A stretch of 64,000 nt of DNA, from positions 124,001 to 188,000 of the forward strand of contig VWND01000022.1 in the NCBI GenBank assembly GCA_009599575.1, in the 5' to 3' direction. This DNA is from Blumeriella jaapii. Its lineage: Eukaryota; Ascomycota; Leotiomycetes; Helotiales; Drepanopezizaceae. This document shows positions 11,825-22,605 of the stretch, one piece after another; positions within the stretch are counted from its first letter, which is position 1; each line of letters starts with the position of its first letter. The notes beneath the pieces were generated by a model. It made no database searches. It saw only the letters and a list, made by a program, of their open reading frames with translations, and was not told the origin of the DNA. The position numbers were made by a program, and so were the translations under genes.

Positions 11825-12360
11825 AGTTTTATGGACTGTGAGACGGGCTTATTGTGATCATGGTTGGTGGAGGAGGTTGGGCCTGGCGTGGAGATGCCAA
11901 TCGCAGTGAAAATCGAGCGAGGGGCGAGATCTGAGGGGCACATATGTCGAAGCCACAGCCTCGTGGTGTGGCCGGCTGTCGGGACTCGCCAAGGCTGTGG
12001 AAGACGAAAACCATGAGAATAGCCTTGTGGATCGTATCGATTGTACTGTACATACATTGTGAAGCAACGTCCAACTACGACAACGCGATTCTCTATACCA
12101 TACCCCGTTCTCTATATCAATCCGAGAGAGGGAGAGAGATCAGTGCATTTTGAGTAATTCAATGTTGATAGAAGAGGTCACATTCTTGACGCTATACCTA
12201 TCTGGGGCATTGCCCGATGAAGACTAGATCGCTTTCGACGACCCCTCCAACCCCCGCGTCGGCCCTAAAATCTGATTCTGAAGTTTTTCAGCTCAGCACA
12301 CGAACACGCACACGCACATTCGCGATTCTCCAGATCTCCTCTCTCCGCCAGGAATTGACG
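11825..12360. promoter_or_regulatory. Divergent promoter region THR1 / ADE5,7
   Basis: The starts at 11824 (minus) and 12361 (plus) leave 536 bp that must hold both promoters. I saw no perfect Gcn4/CpcA site (TGACTCA). Short ORFs on both strands here lack protein character. Confidence 0.5.
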
Positions 12361-14983
12361 ATGGATCCGATCCGCATTCTGCTGGTGGGCAACGGCGGCC
12401 GCGAGAATGCCCTGGCCTGGAAATTGAGCCAGTCGCCTCGAGTCGAGTCCATCGTTGCAGTCCCAGGGAATGGCGGCACAGCGACGTGCCCAAAGACGTC
12501 CAACGATACTAGTGTCAAGGTAACGACCAGTACTTCAAACCCGTTCTGCGACGGCCAGGATTGACAGGTCCCAGGCAGATGACTATACAGGCCTCGTTGC
12601 GTTCGCCCAGAAGAACAACATCAACCTCGTCGTCCCGGGCCCCGAAGCACCTTTAGTCGATGGTATCGAGGGCTATTTCCGCGCAGTCGGCATCCCATGC
12701 TATGGCCCGTCGAAACTCGCAGCACGAATGGAGGGAAGTAAGACCTTCGCAAAAGATTTCATGAAGAGACACAATATCGGAACTGCTGCGTACGAGAACT
12801 TCTCCGACTACGAAGCCGCGAAAAGGTACCTTGACGACATCGAGCATGATGTTGTGCTCAAGGCGAGTGGCTTGGCTGCTGGAAAGGGGGTTATCATTCC
12901 TACTACTAGAGAAGAGGCACATGCGGCATTGAAGGAAATTATGCTGGATAAGGAGTTCGGTTCTGCTGGAGACGAAGTGGTCATCGAGGAGTTCTTAGAA
13001 GGTGATGAGCTCAGCATCTTGAGCTTCAGTGACGGGCACAGCATTTGGTCCCTTCCTCCGGCCCAGGATCACAAGAGGATCTTTGATGGAGATCAGGGGC
13101 CAAATACTGGTGGGATGGGATGCTATGCGCCAACCAAAATCGCATCCAAGGAATTAATAGCCGAGATCGAGCGCACCATCCTTCAACCTACGATTGACGG
13201 CATGAGAAAGGAACGGATGAAGATGGTTGGGACATTGTTCACTGGACTCATGATCACGAAGAACGGTCCAAAGGTGCTGGAGTACAATGTTCGATTTGGA
13301 GACCCCGAAACCCAGACCCTGTTGCCTTTGATGAGCAAGGATACAGACCTCGCAGAGATCATGCTTGCTTGTATTGCCGGAGATTTGGACTCTCTGGATC
13401 TCAAGGTGGATACGACGTACAGTGCAACTGTCGTAGTCGCTGCTGGTGGCTACCCAGGAACCTACGCAAAGGGCGTTCCCATGACTATCACTCCGCCAGC
13501 AGCGGGTACGAACATTTTCCACGCAGGGACAGCCATCAAGGATGGCCAGCTTCAAACCTCTGGCGGCCGGGTTATTGCTGCGCAAGCGACCGCCGAGACT
13601 CTGGAACAAGCCGTCAAGGATGCATACACGGGTGAGTCCTCAGTATGACAGCTGGCTGCGGGCAATAGAATAAAAAAAATGTCGAAACACGTTTGGGATG
13701 ACCAGGAGCTAACGTTACCAGGCATCGACTGTATCAAATTTGAGAAGATGTTCTACAGAAAGGACATCGCTCATAGAGCTTTCAAGCAAACAGATGCCAC
13801 GCAGGAATCCTTGACATATGCTTCAGCCGGAGTCAGCATCGAGGGTGGCAACCAGTTCGTCGAGCGAATCAAGGCTGTAAGTGACGATGGTGCCGAGGTT
13901 TAACGAGATAAGAGATTGATTTTTGACCAAAGGCCGTTGCATCAACAAAGAGACCAGGCGCTGATGCTGTCATCGGGGGGTTTGGAGGCGAAGTTGACTT
14001 GGAAGGAGCTGGATACGCTGGAGCGCCCGTTTTGGTAAGTTCACAATTCTGTTAATAGAATCCGGTGTCCAACTTCATCGCACGAATTTTAACCGAAAAT
14101 CCCAGGTTGGAGCCATCGATGGTGTCGGAACCAAGCTCATGATCGCCCAAAAGATGAAAAAGCACGATACAGTTGGCATCGACCTCGTTGCAATGAACGT
14201 TAATGACCTCGTCGTCCAAGGCGCCGAGCCTCTGATGTTTCTTGATTACTACGGCTGTAGCAAACTCAACCCACAGCCGCCGCATTTGTCGAAGGCGTGG
14301 CCGAAGGCTGCCGGCAGTCGGGATGCGCCCTCGTCGGGGGTGAGACTGCCGAAATGCCTGGTATGTACAAAGAAGAGGACTACGATGCCGCTGGTGCGGC
14401 AGTCGGAACTATGAGGAAGGAACTTGCGCTGCCGCTGAAGAATGAAATGGCTGCAGGCGACGTGTTGCTGGGGTTGAAGAGCAACGGTGTGCATTCCAAT
14501 GGTTTCTCGCTCGTGCGTAAGATTGTGGCCAGGGCGAATCTTTCGTACGATGCTCCTGCGCCCTGGGACCCCTCTACGTCCACGGGTCTCAGTCTGCTGA
14601 CGCCGACACGCATATACGTACTGCCGCTGCTTCGCGTCATCCAGAAACGCACTACGAAAGGTCTCTCACACATCACTGGCGGCGGTCTTACGGAGAATAT
14701 TCCACGCATGCTGCCCGACCATCTCGCAGCTGAAGTCGATGTTTCCAAGTGGACGCTACCGCCTGTGTTCCAATGGTTGAAGAAATCCGGGAATGTCTCG
14801 GCTCCGGAGATGGGACGGACGTTCAATTCGGGAGTGGGCATGGTGATGGTTGTTAGCAGAAACCATGTTGCAGAGGTTACGAAGGACTTGGAGGCTGCGG
14901 GTGAGACGGTGTTCACTATTGGGCAGCTGGTGAAGAGAGAGGGTGAAGGGTGCGTGCTGAAGAACTTGGAGAGTTGGAATTAG
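12361..14983 (+). CDS. ADE5,7: Bifunctional phosphoribosylamine-glycine ligase / AIR synthetase (one apparent frameshift)
   Basis: Catalyses steps 2 and 5 of de novo purine synthesis. Exons: 12361-12519, 12575-13631, 13722-13876, 13933-14034 and 14106-14983. The N-terminal PurD half shows [14 protein letters not shown], the ATP-grasp region [14 protein letters not shown] and [15 protein letters not shown]. The PurM half shows [52 protein letters not shown] and [16 protein letters not shown]. After GCSKLN (about 14259-14270) the frame must move to reach [20 protein letters not shown], which starts at 14276. One extra base in the CCC run near 14270-14273 restores it, and then the last exon totals a multiple of three. 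No intron fits without losing conserved residues. Expected length about 784 residues, normal. Either an assembly deletion or a damaged allele. Confidence 0.93.
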
Positions 14984-16032
14984 TTGGAATTAGATGATAG
15001 GCTATGCTGGCATGGACTGAGCTGGCTTGAAATCGGAGCGAACGGATCGGCGTTTGGGAGATACCAAAAGTCGGAATTTTCGTGGGACTTAGATGTAAAT
15101 TACAGGATTTATAGAAATTATAAATTATCTGAATGGTATGCAATGTATCTACTGCCAATTTCACTCATGATGAATCCCCAGACACTCAGCTCGGAACTAC
15201 CGTTTATTAATCGTGCCTCTGAACCCTGGTCTTTACTGACATTCCCCTTCTCAGAGTTTACACTTTGTAATACGGATACCCGGAAGGCGATGTAAGTAAC
15301 TGCTTTAATTATTTGTTTGTAGTGCTTCGCATCGTTGCTGATTGTATGAATCTGATAGTAGACTTCTCGTTTGTAAGCAATAAAGGCTCTATCGACGCCA
15401 AGTTGAAATGCGAACGATTCCTCGTGTTAAAGCAAATATTCATGTACATATATCTATTTACATATTTGCGTTGACTATCGCAACAGACTACCAACTTACA
15501 GTACCTAGGTAGCTTTCGTTTTGACTACCCACCTGACGAGCCAACTCTTCCGGTAAGCACCAGATTTCTCTCGCAATGACTTGTGTTGTTGCTTGCTTGG
15601 TACTGAGACTGAAAAGGCTTTTTGCCCTTTCTGCTATCCTTTGATTTTCACACTCCGAGGAGGATTTAGCAAGCTCGGCCCATCTTGCTGAGGTGTTTTG
15701 TCAAAGAGTTGATCACAGTGTTTCTAGGGGTTTATCTGTGTTCCGGCTCACTGTCTGTCTTGTAGGCACGCGTACAGGATCATGCCGAAGCAGAGGGGGC
15801 TCAGTAGATACCCAAAGGGAGGGTTTTCCCTTGTGATCTTGTACTGCGTTGTTGCTCAACGTGAGATGTTTACCTACGATACATTAGATGGACACTCGGC
15901 TCGAGATGATTGATCGGAATTGGCAGGATCCCATATTGGTCTAGCGGTCATGTTGCACTACGAGCATCTTACGTGTACAGGATATGGTACATGTACACAT
16001 TTATCGTACACCAGTCCCTCAATTCTCCTCGT
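14984..16032. other. Convergent intergenic DNA between ADE5,7 and MSW1
   Basis: No supported gene in about 1.05 kb. The only recognisable item is a 5' tRNA fragment at 15929-15957, described separately. Confidence 0.55.
15929..15957 (+). pseudogene. Truncated tRNA 5' half (tRNA-Glu-like)
   Basis: TCCCATATTGGTCTAGCGGT resembles the acceptor strand plus D-arm of a fungal tRNA-Glu. No anticodon arm, T-loop (TTCGA) or matching 3' acceptor follows within 150 bases, so it can only be a relic or chance similarity. Confidence 0.35.
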
Positions 16033-17717
16033 TCACAACCCAACCGCTTCCCTGACAAGCACCATGGTTTTCTCAGCGCTCTCCCTCGCCCTCATAGCGC
16101 CCCGTCTCGCAACCTCATCTACATACCCCTTTTCTCCTATAATCCTCTCATAATTCTCTCTCACCCCACTCAATGCTTCGCCCACGTTGCCCGCGACCAA
16201 TTTCTTGAACGCGCCCAGTCCCATCTTCTCCCTCTCAAACTTCTCGCCCAGCTCTTGCGGACTGCGCCCTTCGGCATCGAAGGAGGAGAGGAGCGTGAGG
16301 AGGTTGGAGACACCTGGGCGAGCGGATGGCGAGTAGGAGACCGAATTATCGGAGTCTGTGAGAGCGGAGGACATTTTCCGAGAGATGGTCGAGGGGGAGT
16401 CGGTTATAAGGATGCGAGAGAGTGGGGAGGGGGCGGATTTGGACATTTTTTTGAGAGGGTCGGTAAGGGACATGATGCGTTTTGTAGGGGCTAGATGAGA
16501 TGAGCGACCGTCGTGAGGCTTCGAAAAGGGCTTAACGTGTAGAAGGCCAAACGAAAATTGGAGTAGTAAGTGTGGATGCTTACAGAGAATGGTCTGTGGA
16601 GCAACCAGATGAGAGCCACCATAAGTGTGGTTGAAGTTCGTGACGCACTCGCGTGCAAATTCGAGGTGCTGACTTTGGTCTTCGCCAACTGGGACGTGAG
16701 TTGCTCTATTTGTAGCTAACGTATCAGCACGATACGATTCTCGTATAGTCCCCTCCAGTGTCCATTTCAAAGTTGGACACATCCAACTCGGACGAACAAC
16801 AGGAAGTACATACCTATGTACGAGGATGTCCGCCGCCTGCAACACGGGATACGAAAACAGGCCAAGTTTCAATCTGGACTTGCTGCTCTCATCCAGCGGA
16901 GATGTGTTGTCTGCTAACGATAGCTTGCTCTGTGCTTCATGTCAACAATGGCACAGGCGACTGAGGGCTTCATAAAGCTAGAGAGCAGAGCCTACCTTCC
17001 ACTGTGTCATCCGAGAAAGATAGCCCATACTAGCCGTACAGCTCAGAATCCACATCAGCTCAGAGTGAGCCGACACCTACCTCGCCCATTGATTAGCCTC
17101 GGTCCACGTTTGAAAGTGCTATCTTTTCTGTAACACGAAAATCACAACTTCTATCTAGCTCTAGCAGAACTGCCCCCCCCCCCCCCCCCCCCCCCCCGTC
17201 CTTTAAAATGCCTTGAGTAATACCAAGACTGATGAAAACCCACTCCCGTCAGATCCACAAAAGATTCTCGCCTACCTACCTGACTCTGCACGAAAACCAC
17301 AGACCTTTCCTCTTGGATGCCACACGCTAGCAAACTAGCAATCGTCTCTCGCCGCCACCTTTGTAACTCCTTGGGCCGCTGAAAGAGTGTGATGGCGTGA
17401 AGGTCCACGACCGAAAAGAGCAGTTTGGTGGAGGGATCCGCGGTGTCTTGAAGGGAGACCCAGGTACGTAGAGCGCCGAGGTAGTTGCCTAGGTGCGGAA
17501 TTCCGGTGGGCTGGATGCCGGAGAAGATGGTTTGCGGTACTGAAACCGTGCTGGAAGCTGGAGGGGGTGAAGGCGTTGCATTGGAGGGCTTTGGGGACGA
17601 AGAGAAGGGGCGTGAGGGATGGGAGTTGGAAACTGTCTTGACGTGTCCATTGGTTTGGAAGAGGAGCAAACGGAGAGGATGCTGTAAGAAGCGAGTGTGT
17701 CTGGTCGGAGCGAACAT
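16033..17717 (-). CDS. MSW1: Mitochondrial tryptophanyl-tRNA synthetase
   Basis: Class I aminoacyl-tRNA synthetase charging tRNA-Trp, probably in mitochondria. Exons: 17280-17717, 16996-17076, 16814-16929, 16584-16705 and 16033-16490, all in phase. The start is placed at [20 protein letters not shown], an Arg-rich amphipathic presequence; an in-frame ATG also exists at 17795. The HIGH-type signature is [16 protein letters not shown]. Conserved blocks [13 protein letters not shown] and [12 protein letters not shown] follow, then [31 protein letters not shown], and the KMSKS loop in DPLKKMSKS. Intron 1 (17077-17279) contains a run of 25 C. Introns 3 and 4 are in-frame and stop-free, so an uncorrected gene finder may retain them. 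Confidence 0.93.
17173..17197. repeat. 25-nt poly-C inside MSW1 intron 1
   Basis: Twenty-five consecutive C on the + strand (G in the transcript), near the middle of the 203-nt intron. Confidence 0.95.
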
Positions 17718-18021
17718 TGTTGTTGTGTGAGGTGTTGTTTTTGAGGTTGAGATAGGATGGGACAAGATCAGACGAGAGTATTTCACGACTGGCACGCGAG
17801 GACACGTGATAGCCCTGGTCTCCTATCAAGCAGGTCTGGAGCTGTTGATGTCCATGGTCAAAATTTGCTTCAGTGGTGTCTCTCACGCTCGATTTTTCTT
17901 GATGCTTTGTACAACTCTTGGTATACTACAATGGAAGGCCTCTACGAGCATTTATCTGCCCGGACACAGTCTTTCTATTTTCCTTTCAATCATACAATAT
18001 TGGTCTTCTCCCAGACCAATC
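17718..18021. promoter_or_regulatory. Intergenic between RSM10 3' end and MSW1 start
   Basis: About 300 bp between two minus-strand genes; holds the MSW1 promoter and RSM10 3' end. No other gene seen. Confidence 0.5.
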
Positions 18022-19089
18022 TCACCTCTTAGCCATAGGCGCGCTTCCGCCCTGTGCTGCCCTGAAGTTCTCCCTATTGATGATCTCAATAGGATTCTTT
18101 CCCGTCTCGCTACCCTTCTTGAACGCAAAGTCTCCCAGCGTCTTCTCTAGATCGCGCCTCATTGCCTCGACCTGAGCGTCCATTTCCTTGCCAACACCTA
18201 CGCATGTCTATGAGCCAAGTACGCCACCAGTGGATAGAGAACATCCACCCTAAGCGATGGCTGATAAAAGAAACACAAAAAAAAGGGACTTACCAAGCTT
18301 CGCAAACTCCCAAACATTAGCCTTCATACCCACCCCGTAATAAGCGTGCTTCCGCAAGAACGCCAGCCACAGCTCCTGCGTCTCTGCCTCACCATCCTTA
18401 ATCTGGATCAGGCGCCTCACCGTCCTCCTCTCAAAGTTTTCCTGACTCTTCTTGTGGATGAAACTGCCCCTCGGCACCGTCCAACGCTCCACGAGGCGTG
18501 GCAGGGGAACGGGCCCATGGGCAGGGAGGCCCAGGTAGTAGGCAGCGCGCAGCGCGACGTCGGCGAAGAACTCGAGGTTGCGGACGCTGTAGGAGCGCAG
18601 CTGGAGGTCGCAGGTCGGCACGCCGTACTTGGCTTGCCGGCGGAGGGGACGCAGGTAGGCGGCTTGGACGGCGCGGGGGAGTCGGAGGGCTTCTTCGGGG
18701 GATATGGGTGGCTCTTCGGGGTTTTGCAGCGAGTGCCTATGTTGTGCTCAGTCGAAATTCCTCGAGATAATTCGATTCGTGCTACGGCTGGGGGGTACCC
18801 ACGCTTTTGCTATCTCCACGCCATCGCCCAGACTGTTGTCCACGAAGTGCATTCGTTCTGCCTGCGACGAGCTACTCAAGAACTCGAAGTTTTCTTCAGT
18901 CGCATACTGTCGGCGAGCGAAGGGGAGTGCAATCGCTGGGTATGGCGCGCGGAGGAGGTGTGTTGATAGCTTGTTCTGGGGAGTAAATCAGCCATTGCAT
19001 GGGTTTCGTAGAACTTGTCTGAGCACATTTACTGATGATCGAGCGACTGCCCGCCAGGGCAGCCGGAGAGGAGTTGCTGCCGCCATCAT
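18022..19089 (-). CDS. RSM10: Mitochondrial small ribosomal subunit protein uS10m
   Basis: Structural protein of the mitochondrial 37S subunit head. Exons: 19033-19089, 18803-18975, 18294-18736 and 18022-18197, which join in phase to 282 residues. The N-terminus (MMAAATPLRLPWRAVARSS, then LLRAPYPAIALPFARRQYAT) is a typical Arg/Ala presequence. The S10 domain is the block YGVPTCDLQLRSYSVRNLEF, ADVALRAAYYLGLPAHGPVP, PLPRLVERWTVPRGSFIHKK, SQENFERRTVRRLIQIKDG and KHAYYGVGMKANVWEFAKLG. The C-terminal tail KEMDAQVEAMRRDLEKTLGD is a fungal-type extension. Exon 1 uses a GTAAAT donor. The start could be either of two adjacent ATGs (19089 or 19086). Confidence 0.93.
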
Positions 19090-20369
19090 GTGTTGGTCGT
19101 GGAGGAGTTCGAGATCAGAATCTGAAATCCGGAGACGAGATGCCCAAAATGTGAATCGGTTCAGCCACACGCGGAGCGCAACGCCACAACCGATTTTTGG
19201 TTGGATTCAGCCCAGGAACATCTAGCTTGGAAGAGGCTCTTGAGAGCCACGCATTGGGCAACCCAAGGCGACCAAGAGATCCATCACGTTTAATTATCGA
19301 TAGGGAATAAGACGAGCTGTGGCAAAGGTAACAAATCAAGGTCTGGCTTCTATTTATCTACTATATACAGTACTAGATAGAGAACGATCTGTTGCAGTCC
19401 CTGCTCATGGGAACTCGTCTTCGGAGCCTTGTGAAGAGCTCAAATACAACAGCAGTAGTGGTAAGCTTTTGAGCTTCATATTACCTCGGATTTCTGTGCT
19501 TTGAACGTTGCCAAAGGACCTGCTTCTATCAATGCTTTGGATGGCAATTAGCGAATACTCACATTCAGACCCTCGGCCTGTTAAGTGTCGAATTTGGGGT
19601 AGGTTGGTATGGCATCTATACGACTTTCAACCTATGCCCGCAATTCACAGCAAACAACTCCGCACGTGAGCTCGATGCAATGTGTACAGTTAGAAAGAAA
19701 GACGTGATTCGTGATGTGAGTACATCAAACACACCCACTACTGAGGGGCTTGGAAGCACATCAACCTCAGAAGTTTAGTCTAATAGGAGCCCCTCAAACC
19801 TGACGCGTTCGGGCAGCTGGTTCTCGCATTACCCAATGCCTATTGGTCTTGAGCTACGCAGATCAGACCATCTTGCTCTTGCAAGATGAAGCAAGACGAC
19901 GCGAAGCAGATCATCGCGTATGACGACGTTTACGCCTCTTTTGCAGGAGCAGAGTAGCGTCCCGTACAGAATAATTGGGCAATCGGTTGACTTTGTTCGG
20001 TCCCAATCTTGGGAAGAATATCAAATGCTTGCCTCTTCTTGGGCAGTATCTCGCAAGAATACTGACCGATCCCGAAATTGTTGAGGCGAGTGGTAATCAA
20101 GTACTCGGATTGGGTCTGGTCGAGAACTCAGCGGTCTGGAAACTGGCGCTTCCCGGAACGCCTCGATTTGCGCAACGCCCTGAACTCGAGCTAGATCATT
20201 TGTTGGAAGAAAGTAAAGCTTCTCCAAGGGGAAGCTATAGGCTAGCAAAACCTCCACGGCCGGGATTGAGTCTCGTGTTGGCAAGATCGGGGTGTCAGAG
20301 TCGTAAGTGATGGCGTGAGGGAGGTTCGAAAGCGAGGTACGTCTTGGTGATTTTGCTCGATCGAGCTGT
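19090..20369. other. Intergenic with a possible degraded minus-strand ORF
   Basis: Mostly without gene signal. On the minus strand, one frame stays open from about 20382 to 20021 and reads ...TSLSNLPHAITYDSDTPI...VEVLLAYSFPLEKLYFLP..., which looks more protein-like than its neighbours, but it has no convincing start, overlaps the end of FCF2 and matches no family I know. It could be a decayed gene remnant. Confidence 0.35.
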
Positions 20370-21300
20370 TCAGCGTTTCAAAACACCCTTCTTCCTGGCA
20401 TCCCTTAATCTTTTGTAGTGAGCCTTCTTGCCACTCGCCTTCGCCTCTTGAATCTCATGGTACTTGGATTTGAAGCGACCCGTAGCCTTCTCCCCAGCTA
20501 GGACCTCCTCGACCAAAGTTCTCTTGCGCTCCTTGTTCAGCAATCTCGAGCTGAAGTACTCTGTAGGCCCTTGAATAATCGTGCCGACCTGCGAGTATTC
20601 CGGAACCAGTTGCTTGCGATTCTCCTTTTTATAGTGTCTCTTCGGATCAAGAACATCTCGCATCCTCAGTAATTGCAAGTCGCGCTTGAGTTCCGGCGTC
20701 AGGTTTGTGCGCGGCATGTTGAACCAGTCGGCGCCGGCGGTTGCTTTCTTCTCCTATTCGGCGTTAGCCGGGCTCCGATGAAATGTCCAGCAGCGCGAAA
20801 ATAGTAGATCTCTTCTCAGTGTAACTATGATAATGAAACATCATGGTGTGCAGGAGGGTCCCAATACGGGGCCCGATTCTGCGTCACGGAAATTTGGAAA
20901 TTTTCCTCATTGAAGAATTGGTGGGGTGGCGTGAGAGGAACAAACGGAACGAAGGCGGACCTCCTCACCTGTTCGGTACGCCTTTTGACTGCGACGGGAT
21001 CTTCGACGATGCGAATGCCGCTTGCGAGCTTGCGTTGTTGCTCGGTAACAAGGTGGGAGCGGTCGACCTGGGGGCCACTATCGGTCGCCTTGATGTAAGG
21101 TTGTACCGTGTTCTCAACCGCGATCCTGGGCAGACTGCGCGTGGTAAGTGTGAAGATTGGGAAGACGGGTCGTTGTGGGCATACCTTGGTTCGGCTGCGA
21201 CCAGAGAAAGCTGCATTTGCTGACCCTTGTCCCTCAGCCGTTGCTCGGCACTCTTGAGCAGGTTTTTGACTTGCGCATCAGAGAGATCTTGGTCCGCCAT
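20370..21300 (-). CDS. FCF2: Fcf2-type pre-rRNA processing protein
   Basis: Fcf2 is a nucleolar SSU-processome factor needed for early pre-rRNA cleavages; the animal homologue is DNTTIP2. Exons: 21185-21300, 20969-21134 and 20370-20753 (221 residues, all phases consistent). The N-terminal part MADQDLSDAQVKNLLKSAEQ is a short helix. The Fcf2 domain begins at ADWFNMPRTNLTPELKRDLQ and continues LLRMRDVLDPKRHYKKENRK, VPEYSQVGTIIQGPTEYFSS and FKSKYHEIQEAKASGKKAHY, ending with a lysine-rich tail. The second intron is long for this window (about 215 nt). The gene is divergent from HAP5. Confidence 0.92.
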
Positions 21301-21315
21301 CTTGTTGGTGGCAGA

Positions 21316-21411
21316 GGTGGTGATGGTGGTGGTGGTGGTAGTGGTGGTAGTGGTGGTAGTGGTGGTAGTGGTGGTAGTGGTGGTAGTGGTGGTAGTGGTG
21401 GTGGTGTAGGA
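21316..21411. repeat. GGT/GGTAGT microsatellite upstream of FCF2
   Basis: The + strand reads (GGT)n interrupted by AGT, starting about 16 bases upstream of the FCF2 start, so it would lie in the 5' leader or core promoter of FCF2. Confidence 0.9.
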
Positions 21412-22605
21412 TTTAACTGAAGAAAAAAGATGGGAGTTTTTGCGCAGGTCGCTTAGCTAAGCATGTCTACGCCGCTAGTCCAGATGGGATCTAGCGACAG
21501 GCGCCGTTTCGGGCGCTCTGGATGTGACGGGACGGACGGGACACCGGCCCTTCGGTTAAATCATCTGTTGATATCAATACTCCGTACAGCTGCGGAAACA
21601 TGAAGAATCTCGAGATTCAAGATGCCATCGCTTGAATCTGTCCCAACCCCCATGAAGCATGCCACCCTTCCCCGACTTGCAGCGTCTCTGTGGGCAGCGA
21701 CTCTCTGACCCGGCCGTGATGCTGATGCTGATGCTGATGCTGATGCCACTGATGACGATGATGCTGCAGAACATGGTGGAGGACAACGCACAGCTTGGCC
21801 CCCATGTCCTCTTTCTCTCCCGATTTAAAGCTGCCGTTCGACAAGAAGATGGCTGCCCAATGCCAGTGCATATATATCTGCCCGGTCTGGCCTCCTTTCC
21901 TTGGGTTCCCTTTCGTCCTTTCATACGATTCCTGTCGCCAGGCTCCAAGCCCACATGGTGTGGCCATTCTAGTTGGTGTCCGGGCAGGTATCTCTCACGA
22001 GCGAGTATCTTTGTCCCCGAAGGCGACTGTTTCATTCAATCATACAAACACACTGTACTGTGCTGTGTTGTGTTGTGCTGCACATCCATAGGGCTGATCA
22101 CATCCCCATCACCGCCCTTCCAACCTGATCGCTGAGGCATCACGTCAACAGACTAAGCGAGCGTGACGGCGGCCGACCCCAATCCCGAAGACAGGCCCCC
22201 ATCGCTCCGCTTGAACCCTCGACAACAACAACACCACGACCAATCACATTCTCTGTTCTCCAGAGCTCGAAATCAAAGCTCTCGCTCTCGCTGATCCATC
22301 CTCCTCCTCCTCCTCCTCCTCCTCCTCCTCCTCCTCCTCCTCCTCCGCAAACAGCGCCGTTGCCCTGTCCCGGCACCGGTCCTCGCGACCACAGGCAAGG
22401 AAGAAAGAAAGAAGCAGCAGGGTCCTGACTGGCGGTGGAACCTGCGCCGCGTTGCATCTTCCGCGACGACCGCCTCTTCACACAGGCGCAGACGCAGACG
22501 CATCAAGCCGGAGAACCAAAAAGCCAGGCGCTTGATACTCGGCCCATCGGGTCGAACAGCGCATACAAAGACCACGAGGCGAGAGGAGAGATACAATCCG
22601 TGACA
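21412..22605. promoter_or_regulatory. FCF2/HAP5 divergent region and long HAP5 leader, with CCAATCA box
   Basis: No protein gene supported. It holds (TGATGC)n at about 21716-21745, (TCC)n at about 22300-22346, and a perfect fungal CCAAT-complex site CCAATCA at 22240-22246, about 360 bp upstream of the HAP5 ATG. HAP5 encodes a subunit of the complex that binds this motif, so autoregulation is possible (inference). Confidence 0.5.

Noticed and set aside
16706..16813. Retained in-frame stretch in MSW1 as protein sequence
   Set aside because: It is stop-free, but its removal at GTATGT...AATAG rejoins LVHR to [10 protein letters not shown], the conserved family sequence.
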